Shown here one piece after another: positions 35,443-45,063 of a DNA stretch of 64,000 bases (position 1 is the stretch's first letter; the number at the start of each line of letters is the position of its first letter). The position numbers and the translations under genes are program-made. The DNA comes from Rhodovibrio salinarum DSM 9154. Its GTDB lineage: Bacteria > Pseudomonadota > Alphaproteobacteria > Kiloniellales > Rhodovibrionaceae. Below the pieces are notes generated by a model. The model was given only the letters and a program-made list of their open reading frames with translations. It did not search any database and was not told where the DNA came from. The stretch spans positions 3,909,347 through 3,973,346 of the forward strand of contig NZ_KI911559.1 of NCBI RefSeq assembly GCF_000515255.1. Reading direction: 5' to 3'.

Positions 35443-36894
35443 CTAATCCAATGCCAGCGGGGGAGTCGCGCCATCGGTCTCCAGCTCCCACCACGCCCGC
35501 CATGTATCGGCGCGGCGTTCGAGCACCAGGTAGTTGCGTTGTGGCGTATAGATCATCGACTGACCGGGCAAAGGGTGCAGGCGGATCGGTTGGTCCGGCA
35601 GCGGCGACTCGCCAAGCCGTGCAAGAGCGCTGAGCATCCGGACGTACAGCTTGGGCGGCGGCGGATGCGCGATTCCAGAGGCCACGAGCTGGTGTAACGG
35701 ACCATTCGGCGTGGCCAGCGTGCCCCGGGTCGCCAGATGGATCTCGCCGGACAGGACGGTGACCCGGCTGCCGTCCGTCTTGTGACGATCCGACAGCGTT
35801 TTCAGAAAGCGGCGCCACTCCGCCCGGTGGGCGCGGCTCTGCCACTGGTCGCGCAGATCGTCCTCGTACTTCTGGGCCTTCGGGAGCAGTTGCATGGCGG
35901 CCTCAACCCACGACAGACGCGGGCCGAGCGCGGGCACGCTCGACAACAGCAGGATACGACCGTCGCCGCAGCGCGCGAGCGCGTCCTGGAAGGCGGACCA
36001 GCCGGATTCGGCCATCACCCGCGTCGGCCGGCGCTGCGCGCGCAGATCGGGCGCGACGACGTCGAGCCCAGGCAGCCGCGCATGCCAGCTCAGGCTGTGG
36101 CCACTGGGATCCACGCACGTCGCCGGATGATCGTCCGGACCGGCCCCTAGCTGAAACAACCGGAACTGCTCGCGCGCCGCGTCGAACAGCGCCCAGCCAA
36201 TGGGCGAGTCCAGCTTGGCCGGCGCAAGCGATCCCCAACCGTCGCAGATATCGTGGTCGTCCCACATCGCAAGCGACGGCACACGCGCCATCAGCCATCC
36301 GATCTCCGGCTGGCTGTAGAGCTCCAGGTAGCGGCGGAACAGCTTCGTCGCCAACGTCTCCCGCAGTTCCCACCGATCCCGGTTACAGACCGGCGGCTTG
36401 TTGCTGGCTTCGGACCAAGCGCGCACCTCGGGCTCGGACTCGACCACCTCGTCGGCGTAAAGCTGGTCGCCGCCATGGAGTAGCAGGTGGAAGGGCTGCT
36501 GCGCATGCTGCGCGGCCAGACGCGCCCACAGGGCGTTGCGCGCGACGCGCGGACGCTCGCGGTCGCCGTCCTCCTGACCGTTGCAGGAGACGAAGGCGAT
36601 GCGAAGGTCCCCGCGCGGGTCCGCGGCGAGCGGGTAGTCGACACCGTCGAACCGGTAACTGGCCGTCGCGCCCGCCGGGACAGAAAAGTCATAGAGCCAG
36701 GCACGGCAGCCCGCACACTGCAGAGCGCACCTGGCCGCAACCGCCCCGTCGGGCCCAGACAGCTCCGGCGCGGGCGCGCCATCCGGTCGGACCGCCAGCA
36801 CGCTTAGGGACAGGCGCTCGCCATCGTGATCCCGCAAGAACAGGATCGGGCCAGCGCTGGTTTCCACGTCAGTCATGGCGGGCGGGTTGGACAC
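35443..36894 (-). CDS. PhoD-like metallophosphatase
   Basis: 483-residue protein with PhoD-family metal-site segments: IAFVSCNGQ, LLLHGGDQLYADE near residue 135, and LAMWDDHDICDGWG near residue 210, plus SGEIHLATRG near 378. There is no signal peptide, so it appears cytoplasmic, unlike classic secreted PhoD. It converges on the SIS gene and is unlinked to it. The start may be six codons later (MTDVE). Confidence 0.82.
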   Translation of the reverse strand: MSNPPAMTDVETSAGPILFLRDHDGERLSLSVLAVRPDGAPAPELSGPDGAVAARCALQCAGCRAWLYDFSVPAGATASYRFDGVDYPLAADPRGDLRIAFVSCNGQEDGDRERPRVARNALWARLAAQHAQQPFHLLLHGGDQLYADEVVESEPEVRAWSEASNKPPVCNRDRWELRETLATKLFRRYLELYSQPEIGWLMARVPSLAMWDDHDICDGWGSLAPAKLDSPIGWALFDAAREQFRLFQLGAGPDDHPATCVDPSGHSLSWHARLPGLDVVAPDLRAQRRPTRVMAESGWSAFQDALARCGDGRILLLSSVPALGPRLSWVEAAMQLLPKAQKYEDDLRDQWQSRAHRAEWRRFLKTLSDRHKTDGSRVTVLSGEIHLATRGTLATPNGPLHQLVASGIAHPPPPKLYVRMLSALARLGESPLPDQPIRLHPLPGQSMIYTPQRNYLVLERRADTWRAWWELETDGATPPLALD

Positions 36895-37060
36895 GTAAGG
36901 CTGCGCAATCTGTCTGGGAAAGCGATGGATGGTTTGACGGCCCCGGCCTGTCGACCGTCGCCGGAGCGGGAAGCTTCCCTATCGGATGAAATAAATCGCT
37001 CAACGCACGTCCGCCATCCCGAACCAAGTCGCTGTCTCCGGCACGAGACGTGATCCCCGA

Positions 37061-38335
37061 TCAGGATCGGGCTGGGACGTGGCCTCCCTGCGCCCGCAAT
37101 TCAGCATCCACAAGGTCGAGGAGGTTCCCCGAACCGAGGAGGTGACCGCGCACCCCCGCCGCCGCCGCCGCCTCGACGTCGCCCGGTCGGTCGCCAACCA
37201 AGAAACTCCGGTCGAGGTCGGTTGGCCAATCCCGCAGCGCCGCGGCGATCGACCCGGCGCCTGGCTTTCTGCAGGAACACGCGCAGGTGTAAGCTGGCAC
37301 GTTGCCTTGCGGGTGGTGCGGACAATAGTAAATGGCGTCCACGTGCGCGCCGGTCGCGATCAGCTCCCGCTGCATCCAGGCGTGCAGCGCATCGACATGC
37401 GCGGTGTCGTAGTAGCCGCGCGCCACGCCGGCCTGGTTGGTCACCACGACGACCCGATAGCCGTGATCGTTCAGCCGCTTGATGGCTGTCTTCGCGCCAG
37501 GGAGCCAGTCGAACGCCTCGACCGTGTGCACGTAGCCGTGATCGACGTTCAACGTGCCATCGCGGTCCAGAAAGGCGGTCGGCCGCCGCAGCGCCGCCAC
37601 CGCGCTCTGGGCGCGCGCGAGATTGTCGGACCCGCCAAGGTCGAGAAAGAAACCGTCATAGACGCGACCGGCCAACGCGCCTTCCTCGGCAAGGCGGGGA
37701 AACAGATCCTGCGCCAGCGCGCCCGCCCCTTCCGGCAATCGATCGAGTGCGCGATCTGATAGCAGATAGACCCCACCGTCACTCGCTCCGGGTCCGCCAC
37801 CAAGCTGCGCCGCCCAGGCCGCCAGCCGGTCGCCTGTCAGTTCCATCCGGTCGTCGCGGCCAGTGGCGGCGCCCCGGCGCAACGCGACCGTCGCGAGCGC
37901 GCCGGCCGAGCGGTGCAAACTCGCCAGATCATGCAGGTTCACATCGAACAGGCTGTCGCCGTTGAGCACGAAGAAGCGTTCTGCCAGCGCGCCCTGCCGG
38001 CAGGCGAAGGCGAGCGCGTCGCCAGCCCCGAGCGCCTGCGGCGTGCACAGGCAACGCACCTGGGCACCGTTGATCCGGGTACCGTCATAGCGCGCCCAAA
38101 CCGCCTGAGCGTGGGCGCCGCACAGCAACAGCAGGTCGGCAATCCCGTGACGGGCGATTTCGCCCAGCAGATGGTCGAGGAAGGGCCCCCCACCGATATC
38201 GGACAACGACGGCGGCGGGGTATCGTCAAGACGGTGCCCGTCGCCAACCCACACGACGGCCTGCCCGGGCGCGGGCGACGGCGCGGCGGGCTGGACCGGG
38301 CTGCGATGCGGACAGGACGACGCGGCGGGAGGCAT
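37061..38335 (-). CDS. Nucleotidyltransferase-like domain fused to GmhB-type HAD phosphatase
   Basis: 424-residue fusion. Residues about 25-255 resemble sugar-1-phosphate nucleotidyltransferases (HddC/RmlA type: FFVLNGDSLFDVN; SDGGVYLLSDRALD), but the N-terminal GGxGTR nucleotide loop is replaced by VGDGHRLDDTP, so catalysis is doubtful. Residues about 256-420 are a HAD-IIIA phosphatase with FLDRDGTLN, VVVTNQAG, the CPHHPQG...CACSCRKP zinc loop and VGDRPGDVEAA, all as in GmhB (heptose 1,7-bisphosphate phosphatase). A role in heptose/surface polysaccharide synthesis fits the divergent fcl gene. The exact start is uncertain. Confidence 0.82.
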   Translation of the reverse strand: MPPAASSCPHRSPVQPAAPSPAPGQAVVWVGDGHRLDDTPPPSLSDIGGGPFLDHLLGEIARHGIADLLLLCGAHAQAVWARYDGTRINGAQVRCLCTPQALGAGDALAFACRQGALAERFFVLNGDSLFDVNLHDLASLHRSAGALATVALRRGAATGRDDRMELTGDRLAAWAAQLGGGPGASDGGVYLLSDRALDRLPEGAGALAQDLFPRLAEEGALAGRVYDGFFLDLGGSDNLARAQSAVAALRRPTAFLDRDGTLNVDHGYVHTVEAFDWLPGAKTAIKRLNDHGYRVVVVTNQAGVARGYYDTAHVDALHAWMQRELIATGAHVDAIYYCPHHPQGNVPAYTCACSCRKPGAGSIAAALRDWPTDLDRSFLVGDRPGDVEAAAAAGVRGHLLGSGNLLDLVDAELRAQGGHVPARS

Positions 38336-38472
38336 GGGCGAAAGTGGCGGGCACCGTTTCCAGGGTCGGACGCACGCGACACGCTTGCTGCGCCCGCGCT
38401 AGGTGTAGCACAAGCAGACGACCACGCCAGCGCACGTGCGCTGGTGCCCGGGCGTAACCGATGGGGATCGGG

Positions 38473-39441
38473 ATGGAAACGGGCGACAAGATTTATGTGG
38501 CCGGCGATCGGGGCCTGGTGGGATCGGCAATCACTCGGCGTCTGGCGGCGGCGGGCTACACCAATCTGATCGGGCGCAGCCGCCACGCGCTCGACTTGAC
38601 GGATCAGCAAGCCGTGCGCGCCTTTTTCGAGGCTGAACGCCCCGACCACGTATTCATGTGCGCGGCCAAGGTCGGCGGTATCCGGGCCAACAACAGCTAT
38701 CCGGCCGACTTCATCCATTTGAACCAGCAGATCCAAACCAACGTCATCGATGCGGCTTGGCGCAGCGGTGTCCGCAAATTCCTGTTCATGGGCTCAAGTT
38801 GCATCTACCCGCGCGACTGCCCGCAGCCGATCAAAGAAGAGTATCTGCTGACCGGACCACTCGAGGTCACGAACGAGGGATACGCCATCGCCAAGATCGC
38901 CGGCCTGAAGACCTGTATGGCGCTTCGCCAGCAGTATGGCTTCGACGCCATCAGCGTGCTGCCCGCGAACCTGTATGGACCCGGCGACAACTTCGACCTC
39001 GATCATGCCCACGTCATCCCAGCCCTGATCCGCCGCTTTCATACGGCGAAGGAAAACGGCGACCGGCACGTCACGGTGTGGGGAAGCGGCACGGCGCGGC
39101 GGGAGTTCCTGTTCGTCGACGACCTGGCCGACGCCTCGATCTTCGTCATGAACCACTACACGGGCGCGCAGCACCTCAATGTCGGCTCTGGAAAAGATCT
39201 ACCGATTGCCGACCTCGCCCGTTTGATTGCGGAGATTGTCGGGTTCGAGGGTGAGATCGTGCAAGACCCCAGTATGCCCGACGGCACGCCACGCAAACGG
39301 CTGGATTCCAGCCGGCTCCGGGACCTAGGCTGGACACCATCGGTTGACCTGCGCACCGGACTGACACGAACCTACGCTTGGTTCCTCGACAACCGCACCC
39401 GGCTGCGCGAAGGCCGCGGGCACGCGCTATCGCATGGGTAG
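38473..39441 (+). CDS. fcl: GDP-L-fucose synthase
   Basis: Short-chain dehydrogenase that epimerises and reduces GDP-4-keto-6-deoxymannose to GDP-L-fucose. It shows the Rossmann motif IYVAGDRGLVGSAI, GSSCIYP with the catalytic serine, YAIAKIAG with the Y-x3-K pair, and the substrate region NLYGPGDNFD. 322 residues from the ATG at 38473, preceded by GGGGA; an ATG four codons earlier lacks an RBS. No gmd gene is in view. Confidence 0.92.
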   Translation: METGDKIYVAGDRGLVGSAITRRLAAAGYTNLIGRSRHALDLTDQQAVRAFFEAERPDHVFMCAAKVGGIRANNSYPADFIHLNQQIQTNVIDAAWRSGVRKFLFMGSSCIYPRDCPQPIKEEYLLTGPLEVTNEGYAIAKIAGLKTCMALRQQYGFDAISVLPANLYGPGDNFDLDHAHVIPALIRRFHTAKENGDRHVTVWGSGTARREFLFVDDLADASIFVMNHYTGAQHLNVGSGKDLPIADLARLIAEIVGFEGEIVQDPSMPDGTPRKRLDSSRLRDLGWTPSVDLRTGLTRTYAWFLDNRTRLREGRGHALSHG

Positions 39442-39783
39442 ACCGACCTGTCGCAATGGCAATGCACCGATGGCTCCCCTCCCGACAACGAGGCCATGCT
39501 AACGGACGGGGGAGGTAAGGATGAGGTGCAGATTGTCAGATTTACAGCCGGCGAATTTTACGGGTGGTTTTGAGCGAGGCTTTACCCTTGCCGCCGCGAT
39601 AACTCTCCAGCCGACCATCGCAAGGCCCTACCCCGGAGTTCCGCCGACTGTACCAGGAAACCGGCTGTAGGTGCGCCGCCGCGGCGGCCGCAGGCGCGCA
39701 CTCGGCACCAGAGCGCCGCTGGCGTTACCGGAGGGTGTGGATAGGCATCGAAGTGTGACACCCAAGAATAACGTGAACTCCGA
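39442..39783. other. Spacer at the border of the accessory region
   Basis: About 340 bp with no gene I can support. On the reverse strand a short tail, GGKGKASLKTTRKIRRL then stop (about 39550-39600), may be the decayed end of a gene. This is the first base-composition change at the edge of the remnant-rich region. Confidence 0.4.
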
Positions 39784-40240
39784 CGGTTAGCGCGCCGATC
39801 GGCGTGCTTGACCCCAGCCGATCCACATCCGGGTGCAGTAGCCGTTTCGCGCCTGATGCTGGGCGCCGGTGTCATCGACGCTGACCCAGGATGCCGTGCC
39901 CAGCCCGGCGTGCAGCACGTCTTGCGCTTCGCCGAGCAGATCGGCGGCGCTGTTGTCCTGGAGCAGGCGTCGTATCTGCCGGCGATCGATGTCGATGCCC
40001 AGATCGCGCAGCTGCGTGGTGATCCGCGGGATCGTCATCTGCCCGCGATGGTACAGGGTCACGATCAGCCGGCGGAGATCGCCGTCGTAGTGGCCCTGGA
40101 CGTGCCCCGGCAGGTCCGCCGTTAGCGCCTGCCCGCCGGGGATCAGCCAGCGCTCAGTGTCCGATGCGGGCGTGTGACGGTTTTGCCCGCCGAGCCGTGC
40201 TGGTAGGATCGACAGGTTCGAGCGGAACCGAGCGCGTCAG
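39784..40240 (-). pseudogene. Transposase remnant (DDTGA-type), truncated at both ends
   Basis: The reverse strand reads continuously through RHTPASDTERWLIPGG, LRRLIVTLYHRGQMTIPR, DIDRRQIRRLL and SWVSVDDTGAQHQARNGYCT, segments I recognise from a transposase group common in alphaproteobacteria. An in-frame stop closes the 5' side near 40240, and the frame ends at 39787 soon after the first acidic motif, so most of the catalytic domain is gone. IS family assignment is uncertain. Confidence 0.6.
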
Positions 40241-40339
40241 CGTCGACCCTCTGCGTTACCGGGCGCCCAATTCCAGAGCATCAGATCCGGCAGATCGCGG
40301 GTCTTGAGGCATCGGGCGAGCTGGCCTGGAGGCTAACAC

Positions 40340-41588
40340 TTAAGCCGCGTTGTGATCGCGGACAGTCAGGGTCCGCTCCCGGATCTCGCGGCTGAATTCG
40401 GTCAGCATCCCGTGACTGCCACCGGGCATCGCGGCGACCTCGTTAATGGCCGCATCGACTTCCGTCGGAATCAGCTCACATATCTCGTCGACCCGCCGGC
40501 GCAGTTGTGTCGCGTTGATCCCGCTTTCCGCCGCCAGGCGCGCCCAGTGCCGGCCGTGGATGTGCCGTCCACGGTTCTGACCGCCGACATCCTGCGCGTG
40601 GTTTTCGGTTATCCCCGGCCACGCCAGTCCGCTCATGAGATCGTACAACGGTGCCAGCGCCGGTGGTCCACCGTCCAGCGGATACAGGACACTGTAGTTT
40701 TTGGCATGGCTGTCGACGTTGCCGATCGCGATGTTGAAGATGACCGCATCCAGAAACCGGGGTACTTGCCCCGGGGCCAGCCGGTCCCGGACCAGTCCGA
40801 TCATCGTTCTCAGGTCCGGGCCGCGCCGTCCGGTCTGGCTATGCTCGTACTTGGCTCCGGGCGGGCGGCCCAGCGCTTGGCAGAAATCTTCCTGATGCCG
40901 GCGCAAAATGGTCCCGTCACCGCGCCGGTTACGGTCGTAACGGGTTACGAGGAGGTAAGTCCGCGCGCCCCGTCGTGACCGCGCAGGTGGTCAATCCCAC
41001 GCGCCGCGCCAGCACCAGATACAGGGCCTCGTTAACGACACTTCCGTGCAGCCGGTTGTTGTCCGGCTTGAGGATGTGCGTCGACGGCGCACCGTGGACC
41101 GGAACGGCGATGCGGCCGTTGTCGTCGGCGTGGACTGGCAGCTTGTACTGCGCGCCGGCGAGCGACATCGAGACCCCCGCCTCGTCCACCAGGAACGGTT
41201 TGCTCGGCAGGTCGGCGAGGACCCGTTCCAGATCAGCCTCGGTCTCAACGGGGCGATACCCGGCCTGAGCGCGGTCGCGTGGCTCCCCGATGGACAGCGC
41301 CCCGGCAGTGTCACCGCCGATACGCTCTAGAAGCGCGATCACGTCCTCCTGGGCGATCCCGAGCGCGCTGCCCGTCGCCCGCAACGGGTCGCCCTCCGGC
41401 AGGAGGTTCATCAACCACGGCATCAACACGTCGCCCGAGTGCTTATCCGAGCTCAGTGGCATGCTCAGCGAAACCGGGAAAGCCTGGCGGGTACGTTGCC
41501 AGCGACGGTCGTAAGTGAACCATATATGGCCGGCATCGATCTCGATGCCGCCGACGCGGAAAGTCTCGTAATAGATGTCGAGTGTCAT
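40340..41588 (-). pseudogene. hipA: HipA-family serine/threonine kinase toxin, broken by a one-base insertion
   Basis: Two adjacent frames form one HipA protein. The first (41588-40929) has the N-terminal subdomain and SLAGAQYKLPV with THILKPD; the second (40906-40340) continues with RRHQEDFCQALG, the catalytic loop GNVDSHAKNYSVLY and LAPLYDLMS. An extra A in the run at 40957-40958 shifts the frame; removing it restores DYLLVTRYDRNRRGDGT. The ATG overlaps the hipB stop (ATGA). A sequencing error cannot be excluded, but as given the toxin is dead. Confidence 0.85.
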
Positions 41589-41872
41589 GAGGGATCGAAC
41601 AGACTGCCGTAACCGTCTTCCTTATCGATGTCGGACGCCTCCACGTCGGCAAGATCGCCAAGACGCACGCCGACGGCCGCGGCCGTCTTCAGCGCCTTAC
41701 CGAGCTGACATGACGGCTTGCCGCGCTCCAGTTCGACAATGAACCGCTCGCCAGCGTTGATGGTCAGAGCAAGATCGAGTTGCGTCATCCCCAGCGCCCG
41801 GCGTCGGCGGCGGATCAACTGGCCGAAGTCCTCGGCGCTCGCCAGTCTTCCCGTTCGGGCAGTTTTCGTCAT
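41585..41872 (-). CDS. hipB: HipB-like XRE-family antitoxin
   Basis: 95-residue XRE helix-turn-helix protein (LIRRRRRALGMTQLDLALTINAGERFIVELERG, split over residues 19-51), the DNA-binding antitoxin of a HipBA pair. Upstream lie two copies of an operator-like palindrome exactly 50 bp apart. An ATG start at 41872 is used; a GTG is one codon earlier. It remains intact although its hipA is frameshifted. Confidence 0.88.
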   Translation of the reverse strand: MTKTARTGRLASAEDFGQLIRRRRRALGMTQLDLALTINAGERFIVELERGKPSCQLGKALKTAAAVGVRLGDLADVEASDIDKEDGYGSLFDPS

Positions 41873-41896
41873 CACGACCCCGGTTTTTGCTCAATT

Positions 41897-41962
41897 CTTA
41901 CCGAACGGTAAGTTCGCACGTATCACCTCGGCAAACAAGCCGAGTTCTTACCGCTCGGGAAG
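41897..41962. promoter_or_regulatory. Two HipB operator-like palindromes, 50 bp apart
   Basis: CTTACCGAACGGTAAG at 41897-41912 is a perfect dyad with a 4-base centre. CTTACCGCTCGGGAAG at 41947-41962 is a near copy. They sit directly upstream of hipB in the position of E. coli hipBA operators. The 50-bp period recurs in the second hipBA module. Confidence 0.8.
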
Positions 41963-42080
41963 CGCGCAAAATGAGCCGGTCCGCAGGTTCGATCACCGTC
42001 TGCGGACAGCGGTTCTTCGGGTTGATAGCTGTGCGCGACGGCAACAGACACTCGTCCACCTCCGGGCTCAGCCACAATAC

Positions 42081-42117
42081 AAAAGAGCCGCTGCAGTTGA
42101 GCCGCAGCGGCTCTTTT
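42081..42117. terminator. Strong bidirectional intrinsic terminator
   Basis: AAAAGAGCCGCTGC (42081-42094) and GCAGCGGCTCTTTT (42104-42117) form a perfect 14-bp stem with a 9-base loop, an A-run before and T-run after, so it can stop transcription from either side. No intact gene now ends here, implying that its parent gene has been lost. Confidence 0.85.
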
Positions 42118-42193
42118 AGGGATCCATGCGCCGAAAGGCCAGGCCTTCAGGCCCCACCAGAGGCGGCTTGGGACACGCTCGCGTGCCCATTGG

Positions 42194-42246
42194 TGACAAA
42201 CCTCTCGAACATGAACAACAGCTGTCATGAGCGCCAAGGTTTGTCA
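42194..42246. repeat. 9-bp inverted repeat TGACAAACC ... GGTTTGTCA
   Basis: Perfect 9-bp arms at 42194-42202 and 42238-42246 separated by 35 bp, in a 337-bp stretch (42118-42455) with no gene. It may be an operator or an old element end; nothing else recognisable is present in this stretch. Confidence 0.5.
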
Positions 42247-42455
42247 TCAAAGGTGACCGTAAGTTGCGGATCATGCCGGATCTCTGTTCATCTGTGTTCG
42301 CCGGATCCGGCATATATGTGCGCGGGAGCTTGCACCAAGCGTCTACCCTCGACATGGTTCAAGCAGCCTGGCTGGTCTGCTGACGGAAGATTGGACCGGT
42401 AGGGATGCGAGTTTTCCGGTTAGGCTATGTGGAATGGTGGTGAGAAGCCTGACCG

Positions 42456-42508
42456 ATGAAGAAGAGCCGGTTTACGGATCAGCAGATCGCGTTTGCCTTG
42501 CAGCAGGC
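42456..42508 (+). pseudogene. IS3-family orfA, 5' fragment
   Basis: The first 17-18 codons, MKKSRFTDQQIAFALQQA, match the start of IS3-family OrfA helix-turn-helix proteins. The frame then runs directly into the 3' truncated istB in antisense, so this is a junction between two broken elements. Confidence 0.65.
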
Positions 42509-42509
42509 G

Positions 42510-43180
42510 GTCGAGCAGCGCGGTGGCGACGACCGGGTCGCCGAACACCTCACCCCACTCGGCGAACCCACGGTTGGAGGTGAGGATCATGGCGCCGCGT
42601 TCGTAGCGAGCGTTGACCAGCTGAAAGAACAGGTTGCCGCCACCGGGGATGACCGGCAGATAGCCGATCTCGTCGACGATCAGCAGCGCGAGCCGGCAGA
42701 GGAACCGCAGGCGCTCGCGCAGCGTGCCCTCGCGTTAGGCCTTGGCGAGCGAGGCGACGAGATCGGCGAGTGCGGTGAAGTACACGCTCCGGCCAGCCTT
42801 GACCGCCTCCACGCCCAGCGCCAGCGCCAGGTGGTCTTGCCCGTACCGGGCGGACCCTGCAGGTGGACGGCCTCGCGGCGGTCGATGAAGTCCAGCTGGG
42901 CGAGCGCGAGGACCCGCTGGCGGTCCAGCGACGGCTAGAAGGTGAAGTCGAAGCTGTCCAGGGTTTTGACTGGGGTCAGGTTGGCCATCTGCAGGGCGAC
43001 CTTGATCCGCCGTCCCTCGCGCAGGGTGCGCTCCTCGGCGAGCAGCACCTCGATCGCCTCCAGGGCGGACAGCTCGCCGCGTTCGAGCTGGCGGACGAGG
43101 CCGTCCAGGGCCTCCAAGGCGCGCGGCATCTTGAGGCCGACCAGATGGCCCCGGATGCGCTCCAGGGTGGCCGCGCTCAT
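42510..43180 (-). pseudogene. istB: IS21-family istB (ATPase helper), multiply disrupted
   Basis: The N-terminal part (MSAATLERIRGHLVGLKMPRAL) is clean but ends at an in-frame TAG (42935-42937) where IstB has glutamine after DFTF. Beyond it I can follow the Walker region GPPGTGK with a one-base deletion near 42833, a second stop TAA (42735-42737), then LLIVDEIGYLP and RGAMILTSNRGFAEWGEVFGD. The gene is cut at LLDRLL by the IS3 fragment. Clearly inactive. Confidence 0.88.
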
Positions 43181-44417
43181 GAGCGCACCTCCATGAGCGC
43201 GAGGGCGCGTCCGATCGCGTCGTAGATCGCCAGAGCCCGCGTGGGCACGGTCTCCCCGGCCCGCTGGAGGGGCTTAGCCGGCTCGCGAGCGAACCGGCTG
43301 TTGCCCGGCGCCGGCCCGGTCCGGTGGCCCTCGATCACCCGACGGCCGCCGCGCCCGGGCAGGACGGGATGGCTGGCGATCAGCCGGCCGTCCTCCAGGA
43401 TGCGGATCTCCTCGGTCAGGCTGTGCACCTCGACGGTCCGCCGGCGGGTGCCGTCGGGCACGCTGTACTTGTTGCCGCCCACCGAGACCAGGCCGTCCTT
43501 GGTGACGCGCCGATCCAGCTTGAGGACGGCGGCGTGTGGGCCCGCGGGCAGCGTACCCAGGCTCGGTGCCTCCTCGGCGAAGTGCGCGTCAACGATCCGC
43601 TCGGTGGTGGCGTGCCGGCGGGCGTTGGCCACGTCCGCCAACCAGGCGCGGTACTGCGCGTTCAGGTCCGCGTGATTGCGGAAGGTGCGTGCGAGGAAGA
43701 AGTCCTGCCGGACGTAGCGGTAGGGGCGCTCGACCTTGCCTTTGGTCTTGGCGCGGTAGGGCCGGCACGCCTTGGGGAGAAAGCCGTAGTGTTCGGCAAA
43801 GGCGAGCAGGGTGGCGTTGTAGACGATCCCCGTCTCCTCGCTTTTGTCGCTCTGCACGGCGGTTTTCATCTGGTCGTACAGGATCTCGCCCGGCACGCCG
43901 CCGAGCTCGGTGAAGGCGGCGACGTGGCAGCGCAGCAGGGTCTGCAGGTCCTGGTGCAGGACGAACTGGCCGCACAGCTTGCGGCTATGACCCAGCACCA
44001 TGGAGAACAGCCAGACGATGCGCTCCTGCGAGGGCTCGTCGGTGAACACCGTCTTGAAGAACGCGAAGTCGACCTGGGCCTGCTGGCCGGGCGGGGTTTC
44101 GAAGCGGCGCTCGAAGGCCGCCGGGTCATCGGGCCGGATCTCGCGCAGGAACTCGGTCACCTGGGCGTAGCAGCCGGCGTAGCCCTGGTCGCGGATCTCG
44201 CGGACCAGCGCCGGGCGCTCAGGCCGGGATAGGCCGTCACCCGCTCCCGGAGATAAGCCTTGTACGGGTCGACCACGGTCGGCCGCGGTGCCCGAGGGCC
44301 GTAGACGGGTACGACCAGGCCGCGGGCGATGTGCTTGCGCACCGTCTTGCGGTCCTGGCCGGTCTCCCGGGCGATGGCCGCGACCGTCAGGCCCTGGCGG
44401 TGAAGATCCAGGATCAT
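43177..44417 (-). pseudogene. istA: IS21-family istA transposase, frameshifted
   Basis: N-terminal part from 44417: MILDLHRQGLTVAAIARETG with HTH RKTVRKHIARG. The frame shifts near 44211-44220 (one base missing) and continues as ALVREIRDQGYAGCYAQVTEFLREIRP with the DDE core: QAQVDFAFF, GGVPGEILYDQMKTAV, RPYRAKTKGKVERPYRYVRQDFF. The stop overlaps the istB start (ATGA), the normal IS21 order. Confidence 0.88.
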
Positions 44418-44559
44418 CAGAAGTCCCCTCAACGGGATCACCAACGGCCTCCGCTGCATACTGTGCGACGGCGGCATCATCGGTGATCAGGTTTGGCCTA
44501 AGTGGGGACTTTTCAAACAGCACATCTGGGGAGAATTGCAGCAGCAGCGACAGCTGCTG

Positions 44560-44829
44560 CGGCAACGCCCGGGTAGCGCCAAGGGCGTGATCTTCGCGAC
44601 GCTGGAGGACGAGACCGGCGTCACCAATGTCGTCCTGTGGCCGAAGGTCTTTGAGGGCTATCGCCGACCGTTCCTGCAGGGCCGCCTGCTCGGGGTAAGC
44701 GGCCGGGTCCAGCGCGAAGGGCTGGTGCTGCATCTGGTCGCCGAGCGCATCGACAATCTCGATGACCGGCTCGAGCGCTTGAACGACGGCACTGGCGGGC
44801 TCAAGCCAGAGTGCCGATCGTTTCATTAG
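44560..44829 (+). pseudogene. dnaE2: 3' fragment of error-prone DNA polymerase dnaE2 (imuC)
   Basis: About 89 codons reading RQRPGSAKGVIFATLEDETG, VVLWPKVFEGYRRPFLQGRLLGV, REGLVLHLVAERIDNL and ending RSFH, the OB-fold end of DnaE2. The true C-terminus appears kept while everything upstream is missing, replaced by an IS21 remnant. imuA-imuB, its usual partners, lie at 54.3-56.5 kb on the other strand. Confidence 0.85.
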
Positions 44830-44841
44830 AGCGGGACCCCA

Positions 44842-45063
44842 TCAGTCTGGATCCTTTCCGGTGGCGACGAAGGAGGTGGCACATTCTTCAGGCGTGAAGG
44901 TGTCGACGACTCCGGCCAATGGTAGACCAGACAGCTTCGACAGTCCGTTCGGCGGCTTTGCGCACGAGGGCCTTGAGCGTGGCGGACACGTTTTCGGTCG
45001 GATTGAGCCCTGGCCTTTAGGGCGGCTGGAAGCGGAGGCTGACGCCAGATTGGCGATCTGCAC
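44842..45063 (-). pseudogene. IS630-family transposase C-terminal remnant
   Basis: Reading across frames on the reverse strand gives LNPTEN, ATLKALVRKAAERTVEAVWSTIG and VDTFTPEECATSFVATGKDPD, the end of an IS630-type transposase. Stops and frame changes break it. The next 190 bp (45064-45252) contain nothing I can identify. Confidence 0.65.
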
